The translations under genes were made by a program, and so were the position numbers. Positions 1 to 12,809 of a DNA stretch of 64,000 bases are shown one piece after another; the stretch's first letter is position 1; each line of letters opens with the position of its first letter. Source of the stretch: Cucumis sativus (taxonomy: Eukaryota; Streptophyta; Magnoliopsida; Cucurbitales; Cucurbitaceae). The stretch is taken from positions 20,897,498 through 20,961,497 of the forward strand of contig NC_026660.2 in assembly GCF_000004075.3 (NCBI RefSeq), written 5' to 3'. The notes under the pieces were generated by a model. That model was not told where the DNA came from, ran no database searches, and saw only the letters and a list, made by a program, of their open reading frames with translations.

Positions 1-3000
1 AGGAAAATACAAAGAATGGTTCGTTAAACAAGTAAGTTTTATTTCCCCTTGGTTAGAAATAAATATTACTTATATTAAAATCTGAATTTGTTAAAATAAT
101 GATCAATGGCTTGACAATATGAAATTTTTTAACAGATTAAGGGATCTTTTGACATGTTCAAAATTATTACTAAATATGCCTTTAATCAAACAAAATCAAT
201 TTAATGTACACTATGAAACATAATTTTCATACCATTGGTTTTGAATGATAACCAGCATATTTTGAAGTGATTTTGAAGCCAATAAAAGCAATCTAACCAT
301 TTCAAAATCATTTCCAAATATGCCCTCGAAACATACAAAATGGCCGGTAATGCTAATTTCATCTAGTCAATCCCATAAGGAGGTGGACGAGAAGAAAATA
401 TTTAAATTAAATTGGACATCAATAAGAATTTCTAATGGAGGTATGACTCAATGATAATCCCAAGTGAGAGAATGAAACAATAAAAATCGTGTTGTCATTC
501 CTCATGATAAATACTTTATATGAATCAAAATGCTTAAGAGAATTGCATTAGCAGTGAAAAGAAGATTCACGTTCAGCCCCATACATATAAGAGTGAAAAA
601 TTTTGGGTTAAAAGGAAAAAGTTCATTCATTCTGTCAATAACTATTGAACCCAAAAGATGGAAAAAGAAATGGCAAAAGCCGGTTTACTCCTAGATTCTT
701 TCAAATGGAAAAAAATGAATTTATTTGAAATTAGGGCTAATACCAATGTATATCCTGCAACCAGAGTTTGTTGAAGTTCAGCACACAATTACCACTATAG
801 CCAGCATAAATGGCTCATCAATTTGTGAAACTGAATCATTGAGCAGCGAAACCTCCTCCATCTGCCATTTAAAACCATACAAGTTTGAGAAAAATTAGAT
901 CATACCTAATAAATAAAATCTATGAAGCACAGACACAGACATAGACACAAATACGAGATATGGATATGATAGGATAGGGTGACGATAGTCAATTTCTAAA
1001 AAACTAAGATATTGATACGTTTGAAGATACTTTTCTCTCTCTAAAATTCTAGGATATAGATAAATTTAACATAAAGATACTAAATGTAATTTGCTAAATC
1101 CACAAAAAATCATAAAATGTCAAATTGATGACAATGGTATGAAATATAATACAAACATTGAAGTACAATAGAAAGAAACACCATCAAAATTATGGAAGTA
1201 TAATAATCAATAAAATACAATTGAAAAGAGACAAATTTATCAGAGAAGAGAAAGAAGATTAGAGGAAAAGTATGAAGAAAAAAGAAGAACTTCGTTAAAT
1301 TGTTTAAGATATTCAAGAGGTGTATACTTTACAAGACTTTACGGGGACTCAAACGTGATGATAACAATCAGATGATTCTAAGATTTGGTTTTTCTTAATT
1401 TATTTTTGCTCGTTTAGTTTTGGACAAGGGAACGGGCATCTTAAATAGATTGGTTAGTTTTGAGTTGGAGAATATTAGATGGGTTGCTTATCCTTTTTTT
1501 ACAAAAATAGATCGACACAAAAACAGATACGATGAATCATGTATCAGATACATCATCTTAAAAACAGATACGCCAAATAGCATATCAGATACGTATTTGA
1601 CAAGTATCTGAAAGTATGTGTATCTCATACAGATTATTTGCCTCACATGAAGTATTTGTGCTTCATAGACTAAAACAGTAGGAAAGGATGACACATAGAA
1701 TTTAGTTTGTAAACCAACTACCAAATTGGTTAATTAAATGATCACCAGTGGAGCAGCTTTCTGAATAACATTTATAGCCTCACGCAATACTAATTTCTCT
1801 GTTTCTATGACTTGCTTTTCTCTATCTTCCAAATTAGCAAATCCAGCTACTTGTGTTGTTCCAAGAGCACCATTACCCATATTAAACAAACTAGATGAAT
1901 TGGAACTTTCAATATCATCCTCCTTTCTTCCATTTTCAGTAAATATGGAATCAAACAATTTACCAACATCATCATTACTTAGCAGCCTCAAGGCTTGCAA
2001 AGAGATCACTAAGCCACTTGCACCAAATTCCAGCCATTTTAACGCTTCATGAAACGTTACGTTCGCTCCATATGAGGAAAATAGTATAAATATCGGTATC
2101 TTCACATTCTTAAACACAGAATCTGTCGTCATATCAAGCTTCTCTTCATCAAAATCGTACAATAGAAAATCAGCTCCTTCTGATTTAGATGCATTTACAG
2201 CTGAAATGGAGGACTTTACATTCCTTGCTACCAGAGGTAGAAAAAGGGAATCTGAAGTAGAATCCAGCATGGTGTTCCTGGCCACAATAGGAGGAAGACC
2301 TGATTCAAATGAGGAAACAGATTACTCACCATCCAACAGCTTTAGTGGCAGTTGAGTGTCCAAAAAGAAAGTATCAACAAACAAAATTAGTTTATTTATC
2401 CTTTGATTCAATTCATAAATTTTATGCATTTAATCCAGACTATGGGGCGTGTTAAACAACTCAATTTCCTTCTCTATCTACTTTTCATATTTCTCAATAA
2501 CTTCATGGTCCTCAATTTCTCTTCACATTATCGGAAAAACTCTTTTTTTTTTCTCTCTGTCTTTTTCATTTATCAATAAACTCCATCTTACAACTTGTAA
2601 GCCTCAAACTCATTAACTCCACACGATAGGCCAATCAGCCCTAAATATCTCCAGTCGAGCAGAGCCTTTATAAAAGGTATTTTACTGAAGTTAAAACTTC
2701 ATTTAACAAAACATACACATGAAAATTCGAAGCGACGAAAATATTAGAATGACAGAAATTTTACGTAATACAACCTTGATCAGAGAGGACAACTCCACTG
2801 GCACCAACGGCAGTCGCAATGTCAACACGCTCGGCTATCAACAAATAAGCTCGGTCTCCAACTAATGACTTCAGTTTACAAGCGGCTTCGTAGAGCTTAC
2901 CGCCACCGCCTTCACCGCTATTGAGCACCACAATCCCAACCCACTTGGAAACAGCTCTGTCAACCAAATCCAAAGCATCATCACCGGCCAAAACCTCTGC

Positions 3001-3279
3001 TGCATCCAATTGCAGCACTACACAGGGCACTTTAATCTCCGGGCGCTTAAACCCGCTTGGGAATAGAGTTCTAGGCTGTGGTTTTTCTGGGGTTTTAGGA
3101 ATGGATTGGCTGGATTGAAATGGGTTCTCCGAAACTGAGTTTATGGAGAAACGGTGGGGTCGACGGGGGGAGGTTTTAAGAAGAGGAGGGTGCATTTGGA
3201 AGAAAGGAGTTGATTTGAGGAAGAGAGGAGAGGAATGAATGCGGAAGACGGAATTGTGGTGGAGGATTCTCATTTCCAT
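1..3279 (-). CDS. FZL: FZL-like chloroplast dynamin-type GTPase, 5' part (runs off left edge)
   Basis: Three exons are visible on the minus strand: 3279-2775, 2299-1746 and 861-793. They join in one frame (376 codons) with GT/AG borders. Residues 1-60 are Ser/Pro/Arg-rich and look like a plastid transit peptide. The next part (PCVVLQLDAAEVL..., then GASGVVLSDQGLPPIVARNTM) resembles the thiamine-phosphate-synthase-like N-terminal region known from plant FZL. Exon 3 ends in DEPFMLAIV, the stretch that in the family leads into the GTPase P-loop. The P-loop exon itself is not seen, so 1-792 is probably intron and the GTPase and membrane parts lie outside the window. In Arabidopsis FZL acts in thylakoid and chloroplast membrane organisation. 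The start at 3279 was chosen as the first ATG; a second in-frame ATG is at 3273. Confidence 0.8.
919..1670. mobile_element. Non-autonomous DNA transposon (MITE-like) in FZL intron
   Basis: The 13-bp sequence TCTATGAAGCACA at 919-931 is repeated in inverted form at 1657-1669. The element is flanked by a 5-bp direct repeat TAAAA at 914-918 and 1671-1675. The interior holds short repeated motifs of the GATACG and ACAGACA type and no transposase frame. It sits wholly inside the intron between FZL exons 2 and 3. The superfamily is not certain. Confidence 0.7.
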
Positions 3280-3479
3280 GAGAATTGGAATGCGAACCTG
3301 AGCTTGCGCTTCCGAGAATCAGCAAAAACTTGATGTCTTCAAACCAAAAAGAATAATATCATCTTATCCTCTTCAAGTGGCAGAGATTGGCGCCCATTGA
3401 AACACAAGAGATTAGATTCCACATAGAGAAAGAGATATGAAAAGACTATACATCCCTTTACTTTATGGTCAAACCTTAA

Positions 3480-5700
3480 CAAAATTTCACATAGTCTATA
3501 CTTCAAATAAGTTAGAAAACAAATATTGAGCTACAATTTTCAAAATCTTGAAATTTAGAAATGGATTAGATTGTATGTTTTTATTTGAAGTTTGTATTTA
3601 ATTAACCAAATCAAAAAGCAAAAGAAAAATCGATAAATTAAAAAGGATTTATAATTAGGAAACAAAAGAGCAAAATGTTATAGAATTTGGGTGTGTTTAT
3701 CGAGTTCGGGCATGGACTAGGTAGAGTTGGTGTGAAACTCGGTCCAGGTGTGGACTGACAATGTCGTGGATACCTACCCAGTCAAGTGCAAATCGCATCG
3801 GGATGGGTGAGTATTTACGCAGATTGTCACACCTCTTTCCATACCCCTTCTCTAGCCCAAGAGAGATTGTGTAGCCAACAAGCATCGTCTTACTCTTGCA
3901 ACACTTACTAAAATCCTTACCGAGCTTACTAACTCATAACTTACAAAAACTAAATATAATATGCATCACCTCATACTTTTAAACATAAATCATACTTTAA
4001 TAGCATATTATACATCATAAGACTTTAAGGCGCTTCTAGAAACACACAAACATAGACTCAAACCCTCGCTTGAACATACAGTATCAACACGAAATGCATG
4101 AACCCGTTGTACAATGTTAGAAGAAACCTTAGACAACAAAAATGGTAGTATGGAAGTTGTAGGTCAGGATTGAGAATCACGATTACTACCTGGAAAGTGG
4201 GAAACATTTGGAAACGTAATCTGAAAGCCATTGGATGACTTAAATATATGATAAAAGCAAGCATATAAGAGTATTTTGAGCATGGAAGCCTAACATAGTA
4301 AAACATGTTTAAATAAATTCAATAAAATTTTTCCATTTCTTTAATGTCCGTCGGGCTACGTTATAGTAAGGCACGTCCAATACTCCCAACGTCTTTGCTA
4401 TTGTGGAGTAAACTCGACACCAACAACATCAATCTCTCTATGTGCACATAATAACTACCCAAAGAGCTAAGCACCCCGGCTTGCGGCTCAAAGTATATTG
4501 CACACTAAAGCAGGTCCCAAAGACCTTGATCTCCCTTAAGTACCTCATCACTTGGTATGAGGTCTAAACTAGTATCTTGGACTTAGAGTAATTATGTACC
4601 ACAAGCATATTTATCTTAAATAGATCAACTTAGCTGAAAATTTAAAATACTTAGAACTTGTCTGCTTGCTCGACATAAACTTGCACTTATCTTAGTAAGC
4701 CATGTTTATACTAAAACTCACATAAATCGCATGCGTGATAGTCGAAGCATTTTGAAAATCATGCTTAGTAATTCATGTATGACAGGAAAAACATGTTCAA
4801 AGTTGACTTTTAAAATCATTTTGTCACTCATTGCTTTAAGCTATTTCGAAATGTTGGTAAACTTGTCTTACTTCTTCTTAGCATGAAATAAAGGAACTTG
4901 ATCCTTAGTTAATCCTCGAGTCTTAGAAAATATCCAAATTTAACTTAAAAATCTAAACTATGTCAAAAAGTAGTTCAAAGTCTAAACTATGCATAGGACT
5001 TGGCTGGTAGGCACCGGTCAAGTGCCTTAACCTACGCACACAGTACTGTCACACACCATGCAATGACACTTATCAGCTCACATGCTATTCCTTGTCGCCT
5101 CCCTTGTGTGCTAACCTTTCAATACCTAGCACCATTTGCAAACACTCATTATATTAGTAAGGGAAATTGAAATCATATGGCAAAATAATTTAGAAAAGCA
5201 TATACTATCTCCTTTTTGCATATCACAAATAAGACAAGTAATTAGATATATCATAGAGATATCGATTGAATATTTATTTTTAAATTTGCTACTTTTGCAA
5301 TTTAGAAAATATAATGACATAGATCCTATTATCATTTTTTTTTTTTTGTGATAATTTTGTGAAAGCTCCTTTTCATAATGTATCACTATAAATTATATAT
5401 ATTGATTCTCTAACTAAATTTAAACATTTAAAATTACATTATAATAACCTTAATACTCTTTATGAGTTCGGAAAAGGATTTAAGATCCTACAAATCAGCT
5501 CCGATATGAGAGTATTCATACTTACTTGGTCTCTTTTTCATTTCAATTGTTGTTCCCTCCCTCCATTCTTTTTCATTTGAAACCTTTTTCATGTTCTTGC
5601 CTCAGAATTGTGAATATGAATGTAGTTGACAAACTTGACTTTAATCCTTAAGATGATTGATTGAGAGGGTGGTTTCTTTTGGTTTGATTGTGTAGTATGA
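3480..5700. other. Intergenic, no gene seen
   Basis: No frame with recognisable coding content was found. The stretch 3690-5110 is less AT-rich than its surroundings and reads like decayed long terminal repeat or internal retroelement DNA, but no LTR ends, primer-binding site or polymerase motifs could be identified. Confidence 0.4.
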
Positions 5701-5830
5701 GAAAAGGAATATAAATTTTTCTGAAGTGCGGGAGAAGAAAATGAAGGATGTGATCTTAGTCTCCAATTTCACAAAAGTTGCTGAAACGGCTGTCAGTGCT
5801 TCTGCTCAAGCAATTCGTGATGAAGCAATT

Positions 5831-6241
5831 TATTGTTGTTGAGCTTGAGTCTGAATTGAAAACAAGAGCTTGTTTTCGAACTAGCTAAGCCTTAAGCAGC
5901 TTATAAGAAAAAGGAACTTACTAAACAAAGTGAAAAGAACTGAAAATGTTTTGCCTATTATGTTTTTGGAGGTTGTTAAAAGCGGGGATCACCTTTGTTG
6001 ATGATGAATCTTCAAGAACCTTCTTGAAGTATGTATGTTAGTAGTGAAAGTAAGATTCTTCTAACTAAGATTCTTTCTTTAAGTAGACGTCTCTATTCTT
6101 TTTGTACCATGAGAATAATGAAAGTTCCTTTCTTCCAGAAGTTGAAACAGAATTCTTTATGTCCCCTCGTAAAACAACAAACCCGAGCTAGTTCGAAAAC
6201 AAGCACTTGTTTTCAATTCAGACTCAAGCTCAACAACAATA
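5831..6241. repeat. Near-perfect 56-bp inverted repeat with about 300-bp spacer
   Basis: Bases 5831-5886 (starting TATTGTTGTTGAGCTTGAGT) match the reverse complement of 6186-6241 with a single mismatch. The spacer is 299 bp. A transcript would fold into a long hairpin. It lies between FZL and the coiled-coil gene, downstream of the latter's stop codon. Confidence 0.75.
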
Positions 6242-6489
6242 AAACAAATTCCTGAATTATGCATGGAACCTGGTTTGACGTGGAAAGGGTAGAAAGATTA
6301 TCGTCATATCACACACCTTTGCAAAAGTCAAGAGCTTGAGAAGCTTTGGTTTGATGAAGTAGACAGATTCAATGTGCAGAAAATGCTATATTTATTTCTG
6401 AACTAAATTCAGTTGAAGATCAAGGTTACAGGAAACTAAATGAGATCAACGCGAAGAGTGAAACTGCATCTTCTGGCCTAATATTACCT

Positions 6490-8641
6490 CTACTTTTCTT
6501 GGTGGAGCTCATCAAGAGAAGTAGAAAAGCTAAAAAGATCAGCTTTAGGTGTTCGAGTGATTTCTTTGTCACTCTGTTCTTGTTCTTCTTCATCTCCTTC
6601 AGCAATGGCTGGTGGTGGTGACGAGAAGTCCAAGCACATGCCTTGAATTACTTCCTCATATGATAAAGAAAGATCTTGGGATGTGAGCTGATGATACTCT
6701 ACAAGCTGATGAAGGCATTGATTTTCCCTTGTTAAGTTAGCATTTTCGTTTGCTAATCTGGATTTCTCAGCAAGTAGTGCTTCCATTTGAAGTCTTACCT
6801 GATTTACCAACAAACAAACCATGCATAAACATCACCTAATTTACAGAAGTGGGAATGAAGAACAACAAAATATATTCATCATAAGATTAATGACATAAAC
6901 AAATGAAATCAATTGCACCACCACATTTTATAGGGTATGATATGATCGTCTCCAGCAAGATACTATATAAAATGTGGTAGTGTACTATAAACAAATGAAA
7001 TCAATTGCACCACCACATTTTATAGGGTATGATATGATCGTCTCCAGCAAGATACTATATAAAATGTGGTAGTGTACTATAAGCAGAATATAAATTTCAC
7101 ATGCTTGTAGGGGGACGTGTCATTAATTGTTATAAGGTGCCCATGAAAGGTGAAATCGGTACAAGAAAAAACTGTTGATACAAACCAGATCATCTTCTTC
7201 TGGTCTGACTCCTCTGGAGAATCCGTCTCGAAGTCTCCTATTCTCTTCCTCAAGTACGGAACATCGCTCTTGCATAAAACATAAGTTGGATTTTAATGAT
7301 TTTAATTCTCTTGCTAGAAATGCTGATTTTGTTGCCATTGCAACTGCAAGCTGGGGAAACACAGGCCAAAATGTTAATATTGCATAAGAACTTCTTGTGT
7401 TGGCTGCTGATATATACATTCAAAGATAGATTGAAGGATAAGAGTAGTAGAGAACCAACATTCTTGGCCTTTTTAATCTTGTCTTTATGGTTCTGCTGGT
7501 TTTCTTTCTCTAAACTAACATCTGATTCTTCTAAGCAATGACTGTCATCAAATTTCCTCTTTGTTGCTTGCTTGGGCTCCACCAACTCATTTTCTTTCCC
7601 TTTGGAATCATCTTCCTCATCCTCTGAGTTCTTGAGGTTGTTCTGGAAGATCTCCGTCAAAGTTGGTGCTTTGACCAAATCCCTAGCACCCTGAATTCAG
7701 TCCTCAAAATCAAATCTTTGGTTTCATTTAAAGAGCAACATTTAATAACATTCTTGTCAATAAGAATTGACAATTAAAAATGGACAAAAGGCGTAAAGTA
7801 AAAGAGAATAGACATGGTTCATTAACAATTCAAGCCGTAGCGTTTATATAGCGCACTTCCATAAACCGTGTCATCCAAATCATAAATAAACTAATCATAA
7901 CGAATACAACTTAAGTTTCAGAATGTTGCCTCCTGACCCCAATAGGGTAGTCGCCTCAAGCCACCCATTCAAACATGAAATATAGCAGATTTAAGGCATT
8001 TTATCGCTAATTTTGAATCTAAAAATGCACGTATTCAAGAAAAAACACAAAAAATAGAAGAAGAAGTGTGAGACGTGGTTACCTGCAAGGCGTTATCCAA
8101 ATTGTTGGAAAGCTGAGACAGAGTATAGCCAAGAGAGTCAAAACCTCTAAGCAAAAGCAACGAATCCTGCTTCAACCTCTTCGCCCTTTCCGCTTTTCCC
8201 TAGAAAATTTCAACAAACCCATGAATTTCATCTTCATTGGTAAAGGAAATGAGCTAAAAAAAACAAAAAAAAAAAAAAAAAAAGAAGGAAGAAATCACTC
8301 ACCAGGAAATGGTCAGACATGGAAGGATCCAGATTGGAAGACTTGGCAACTCGTTCCTGAAGAAGCGAGTCAACCCTACCTCGAAGCAAGCTCCAAAAGC
8401 GCTTATCGGAAGCGGGACTGGACAATGAGGGCGACCCCTGAAAGAAATGAGCTGAAAAAGAATGAGACAGAAAAACAAGAGAACACAGGAGCTGAATTGG
8501 AAGTAAACAGAGAAAGAGAGGAAGGACCTGGGTGGGATTTGAAGAAGATGGAGAATGAAAATCTACGGAGGGTGCCATGAGAGAGAGTGAGGGAGAGGAA
8601 GAGGAAGAAGAAGAAGAAGATGATGATGAAGAAGATTGCAA
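6490..8641 (-). CDS. Coiled-coil protein of unknown function, six exons
   Basis: Exons on the minus strand are 8641-8528, 8437-8303, 8199-8083, 7690-7460, 7350-7186 and 6798-6490. All junctions are phase 0 with AG acceptors and GT donors, giving 356 residues. The N-terminus is a Ser run encoded by a TTC-type microsatellite; an alternative start at 8578 ([10 protein letters not shown]) would drop it. The middle is acidic and Lys-rich ([15 protein letters not shown]). Exons 5-6 form a leucine-rich coiled coil ([20 protein letters not shown], then [20 protein letters not shown]). The C-terminus is acidic and ends near [12 protein letters not shown]. Homologous uncharacterised proteins exist in plants to my knowledge. 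No basic DNA-binding region typical of bZIP is seen. Function is unknown. Confidence 0.8.
6895..7078. repeat. Two tandem copies of a 92-bp foldback unit
   Basis: Bases 6895-6986 and 6987-7078 are identical or nearly identical direct copies, each starting ATAAACAAATGAAATCAATT. Inside each unit ACCACATTTTATA is answered by its inverted form TATAAAATGTGGT about 30-40 bp later, so each copy is a small hairpin element. The pair lies in the last intron (6799-7185) of the coiled-coil gene. Confidence 0.85.
8590..8636. repeat. GAA/GAT microsatellite coding a polyserine run
   Basis: An interrupted trinucleotide repeat read on the minus strand as TCN codons. It makes the serine tract at the N-terminus of the coiled-coil protein, so length changes here would alter only serine number. 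Confidence 0.8.
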
Positions 8642-9280
8642 CGGCTAGTCTTGAAAAAAGAGGCTTTCTAGTTTACTTTAAATAAGAGAGAGATTGAGAG
8701 AGAGAGTAAAACCAACGTTCTGATTTTATTTTTCTTCTTGTGATATCTTAAGAGAAGTTGAATTTATGAAGAGAAGTTTGGGTTTTCACTCAGCTCTTTT
8801 ACCACCGCTTATTTAAAGTTTTTCCTTTTTGAAAAAAACCATATAATAAATCCAAAACTCAAACGGGTCGGAGCCGACACCTCATTTGCCTAAACTAACT
8901 ATTGTAATTAATAATATTTCTTTTACAATAAAGTTTTTATTTTAAAATAGGATCAGTTTTTAAAATAACAAAATAAATTAAAACTTTTACGATCTATAAC
9001 AAAAAAATTTATTTTATTAACGTCGTTGCTATAAGTATATCAGTATCTATCAATGTTTATTATTGATATAATCTGACCTTTTAATAATTAGATTCAGACA
9101 GTTTTTTCAAAAATATAAAAAGATTTGACAAACTATTTAGTTCTATAAAACAAAATCATTAAAAGATAAAATTATTATATTTGATTTTTCTACGAAGGAT
9201 AAATATTTTGTCCAATGATATATTTTTTACCATTTTTCTAGATTCACCACACAATCTTATTTACTTCTGTAAAATAGTAA

Positions 9281-9475
9281 ATAAAATCTAACTCACATGA
9301 TACACTTAATATACATTTGATAAAGCACTAACACGTGCTTGATAAACTACTAATATACACTTATACATTGATGATATACACCTAATACCTTTCTAATTGG
9401 CACTTGATACACATGATGTATACTTTATATACATTTGATACACGTTTGATACACACTTGAAGTACCAAATATTTT
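9281..9475. repeat. TTGATACAC-type degenerate short tandem repeat
   Basis: Many imperfect copies of a TTGATACAC or TTGATATAC motif alternate with CTTAATA-like spacers. The same motif dominates two other stretches (24770-25150 and 28410-28560), which points to one repeat family. Confidence 0.6.
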
Positions 9476-9479
9476 AATT

Positions 9480-11480
9480 TTGTTAGAATTTGTGTCTTAA
9501 ACTCGTAGTTCGTAATTTAAAAATATATTATATTCAATAAAGTTGTTATTGAGAAATTATTGGTAAAATTGCATACTATAATCTTGAATCCAATAAACTA
9601 AGGTCTTTAGGCTATCTTCAGTAGACTTTATTTTTATACAGGAACATAAACATGAATTAAGTTCGAGTAAATAATCTAAACATTCTATAGTATATGAATA
9701 AGGTTAGACGTCTTATTTTGAGGACACTATGGATGCACTTTGTAATTAGTACACACGATGTAATCCTGAGTCGTCTATGTGAAAACATGAAAGTGAGGAC
9801 ATCCTATGTAAAGTGTTTACGTAAGACTATAATCATGAAATAATCACTTTTATGTTATAACGTCGTTGATGGTATAAAACTGACTAGTTCGATTATTGAT
9901 GACCTAGGTAACTTAATCTTAATCTGAGTTAACTATGAACTTCTGTTCACACGTGATTACTTTTATATCTGCATAGGTGAGATTGGTTGAATAGCGTTGG
10001 CTCTATAAGCCTCCAATTTTAGGGGTAAAATCAAATGGATAGCTAGAGACATAGGATGCAAGACATAATTCACTCATGGTCATCATAGTGTTAGTATAGA
10101 TAGGTTGACCTCTTAAAGATTGAATTAAGGTCTTGAAAAAGGGGGATCTTGACCTCTTATTGGCCCTTGAGGGATTCAGTTTCATAAGTTGGACCTTAAA
10201 CCAATTGTTCAATAGTGGATCAGTGGAACTTAATGAGCAAGATGTAATCTCAAGGGTAAAACGATATTTTGATTAGTTGATGTTACGAACAACCTATGAA
10301 TGATTAACTTATTAATCATGATTATATCAGATGGACACAAATATATCTATAAGGAACAAAATGTAATATTGGGGTAAAATAGTATTTTGACCCAATCGAG
10401 GTTACGAACAATCTGTGAAGGATTAACTTATTAATCATGGTTATATCATGTGGCTACAAATATATCTATAATGAGGGGAGTACTACAACTATATGATTTT
10501 AGTGAAATACCTCATTAGTTAACAAATGTTGATTAGCCTTGTCTAAAAGAGTTCAGTCAGTTAATCTCGTGTCATTAGAGCCTATGATTTATAGGTACAT
10601 TAGGTTCCCCTACTAGCTCATATAGAACTAACTTAGAACAATATGTTGGATTAGTTCGAATAGTTCGAATTAGGCAAGTGGAAATATACTGACAGGTATA
10701 TGTAATATAGCGATTGACTATCAGTTTAGAGAAAGAGCTTTATATTTAAATATGATTTAAATATAAAAAATATAAATGCATATCCATTTTCATAAGCTCG
10801 AAAATGATGAAAATAGTCAAAGTTGAGAAAAGTCAAATAGTTGACTTTTACCGACAATATATTCAAATGTGATTTGAATTTTGAGAAAATGAATGCAAAT
10901 TCATGTTCGAGATGTCGAAATTAGTCAAGACGAACAAAATGATAAAAAGTTAGTAGAAAAATCAAACATTTTGTTGGATAATCTCATTAACTCTTAATAG
11001 GCTATGTGGAGGCTTGTGGTGATAACACTGAGCCCACCAAGAGAAAATGCATAATTCCAATAACTCACTAGTGAGCTAAGTGGAAGTTCATGGTGATGAC
11101 ACTAAGTCCACTAAAAATTAATGAAACGTGAAGTGTTTGTGTTTCGTGAGTTTAGGCATGCATCAATTACATATATTTTATCAATCTCAAGACATTCATT
11201 TCTACGCAGAACCAATAGCAACTTACGACATTTCAGGGTAGAAGAGTATGTGAAGATTAGTAGAGACAAGAAGCCCAATAAATTTGATTTAGATAATAAG
11301 ATATTTGAGTCCATGACTTAATTTTAAAAAACTAAAAACAAAAAACCAAAAAGTTAACAAATGAGTTTAAAGCTTAACAATTATTTGTATATAAACATAA
11401 ACAGACAAAATAAAAAACAGAATTGGACATGCTAGCATAGTACCACACATAATTCGAAAATTTGATTTTGAAGTGAAGTA
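9480..11480. repeat. Non-coding repeat-like region with a 119-bp direct duplication
   Basis: No gene was found. Within it, 10229-10350 and 10348-10470 are diverged direct copies at 119-bp spacing, sharing GTTACGAACAA and GATTAACTTATTAATCATG. The composition suggests a decayed LTR or non-autonomous retroelement, but ends were not identified. An AT dinucleotide run follows at 11495-11519. Confidence 0.45.
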
Positions 11481-12809
11481 ACAATCACTTTTTGATATAT
11501 ATATATATATATATATATAAGTTAAGAATAAGCTGAGAAACACTTCAAATTATTGATTATTCGATCATACATCAGTTTCCAATTTTACCTGATCTGGCAA
11601 CTGAAATACCAAGAAAAGACCGTTTGTTCTGTTCCACCCAACGGTTTTAATCCATGTCTTTCTGAAAATGGGCTTCTTTGTAATTATATTTTCATCCCAA
11701 TTTCTCTTTAATCATATTTTTCTTACATTTATTTGGTTTCTAATTCCATTGGAATCTCTCCTACCAAATCAAACTTTCTTTCTTCTTTTCTGTCCTTTTC
11801 CTTCTTCTCCTTTCCCTTTTTCTTGCTGATGATCATCCACCTTCAAACAAGGTAAGCATGTATTCATAGCATTTTATTTCTATTTTAAAATGTTGTTTTG
11901 TTTTTAAGGGTGTTTTTTGTTTGTTGCATATAGGATTTGAGGGTTGCTTATGCAAAATCTTCTGGGTTGTATTGATTCTTCTGATTAGTACAGATTGTTT
12001 GGTTTTTTTTTTTTTTTTTTCTCAATGTTCAAACAAATTTGGGATTTGGGTTTTTGTGGGATCAGGAAAGCTTATGCATTTCGTATTCAATTTAATTTGT
12101 TCTATCTCACGTTTATGTCTCATTTGGGTGTTTCTTTTTCTGGCCATTTTCTTTTCTTTCTTCTTAATGTAATCATGGGTTGATTGATCACGACCTAATA
12201 TTGGAGATTCTAAGATTTGGGTTGGTTTTGTTCTTATTTTGTTTCTAGATAATCTGCATCATCGCAATATTTGAATGTTTTCCAATCCACTTTTGGAGCG
12301 TTACCTTGAGAACAACTTTTGAATCAACTTCCTCTCTCTCTCTCTCCCCCAAGAACAAAATAAAATTCTCTATGAATGCTCCATCTTCTTTTTTATTTTT
12401 TGTTTTCAGAGAGTAAAGAATATGGTGCAGTTTCCACGAAAATCTCTATTTTCTTAGTAGTTTTCTTTGTATTTATCTTAAATTATCCATTTATTTTTTT
12501 CCTTTTCTTGCAAAGCATTCCTCAGTAGGTAGATTTTGTTTCCCTTGCTAAAGATTTCATGCACCATTTTCGTTTTGAAATTTTGTTTTCATTCTAGATA
12601 ATACTGCTTTAGTGGCGAACTTTGGATGATTTTTCCGAGGTCAATTGTCTATCTTATTTTCCTTTTTATGTTGGGATTCAGCATTCACATTAGGTGATCT
12701 AATTCAGGACAAGATGCTTACAATCGAAACATGGGACGATCGATATTCTTCATCGTCCAAAGGTTTTCAGATTGGCAGAGAGATGGTAGCCTCATGAAAT
12801 TCTAGAACA

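Noticed and set aside
1-31. Possible plus-strand exon end (GKYKEWFVKQ then GTAAGT) at the left edge
   Set aside because: Only ten codons, no acceptor visible in the window, and it would lie inside the FZL intron on the other strand.
10003-10212. 69-codon minus-strand frame
   Set aside because: Lies in repeat-like DNA and has no protein character.
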